Assembly: GCA_003539625.1 (NCBI GenBank) | Contig: DPOU01000029.1 | Span: 1-50,623 of the forward strand | From: Acholeplasmatales bacterium | GTDB lineage: Bacteria; Bacillota_I; Bacilli_A; ML615J-28; CAG-313 | Reading direction: 5' to 3' | DNA: 50,623 bases | In this document: piece by piece, positions 50,595 to 50,623 of the stretch | Layout: each line of letters begins with the position of its first letter | Numbering within the stretch: position 1 is the stretch's first letter | The notes under the pieces: generated by a model | The model's database searches: none | What the model was told of the DNA's origin: nothing | The model's input: the letters and a program-made list of their open reading frames with translations, nothing else | Made by a program: the position numbers and the translations under genes

Positions 50595-50623
50595 TTTTTT
50601 ATCTGTTCGTGTACACTAGATTG

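Overview
The window looks like a chromosomal segment of a very AT-rich, spore-forming member of the Firmicutes/Bacilli, probably an uncultured gut-type lineage near Erysipelotrichales/RF39/RFN20. The reasons are strong AGGAGG-type ribosome binding sites, a standard genetic code (TGA is used as a stop, for example by nusB), Bacillus-like gene order, and sporulation loci (spo0A, spoIVB, dacF-spoIIAA-spoIIAB-sigF, spoVAC-AD-AEb-AF). Taxonomy is inferred from gene content only. Nearly all genes lie on the minus strand.

Layout. 1-1500: the 3' end of tRNA-Lys, two terminators, and a cassette coding for an HExxH zinc-peptidase-like protein flanked by two different sets of three short direct repeats with a period of about 20 nt. 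1.5-8.2 kb: a lipoprotein with a papain/C39-like domain, tRNA-Cys, a Fic protein, thioredoxin, MutS2 and, divergently, RNase HIII. 8.2-14.8 kb: rluD-type synthase, lspA, a Lon-like PDZ protease, dCMP deaminase, T-box-controlled aspS and dinB. 14.8-22.8 kb: a small membrane protein, then spo0A, spoIVB, recN, dxs, xseB, xseA, nusB in the Bacillus order but with the usual folD, ispA, tlyA-like and argR genes absent. 22.8-28.5 kb: a degenerate SGNH/SASA-like lipoprotein, a 45-aa protein, trmL, rarA, a SpoIIIE-like protein with both Walker motifs lost, and rpmG. 28.5-33.7 kb: copZ-copA, an iron alcohol dehydrogenase, an FNT channel and a cyclophilin lipoprotein. 33.8-40 kb: recO, yqzL, era, cdd, ybeY, phoH, an unknown gene, and RNase J. 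40-47.5 kb: the spoVA and spoIIA operons, dacF and a subtilase.

47.8-50.6 kb is a distinct, visibly more GC-rich module on the minus strand: a ferredoxin-rubredoxin-rubrerythrin fusion, a double-rubredoxin protein, and a DUF134 (UPF0251)-NifX fusion interrupted by an in-frame TAG. Its base composition and codon use differ sharply from the rest. It is either a recent acquisition or an assembly join, with a junction near 47.6-47.85 kb.

The main biological interest is that several sporulation components deviate at residues or domains that define their mechanism. SigF lacks the whole sigma region 3, which is the known SpoIIAB contact surface. Spo0A reads E10-K11 where the family has the Asp-Asp pocket. 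A SpoIIIE paralogue keeps the fold but has no ATPase motifs. The phosphoswitch proteins SpoIIAA and SpoIIAB and the Spo0A DNA-binding domain look fully conserved, so the pathway seems to be in use but altered.
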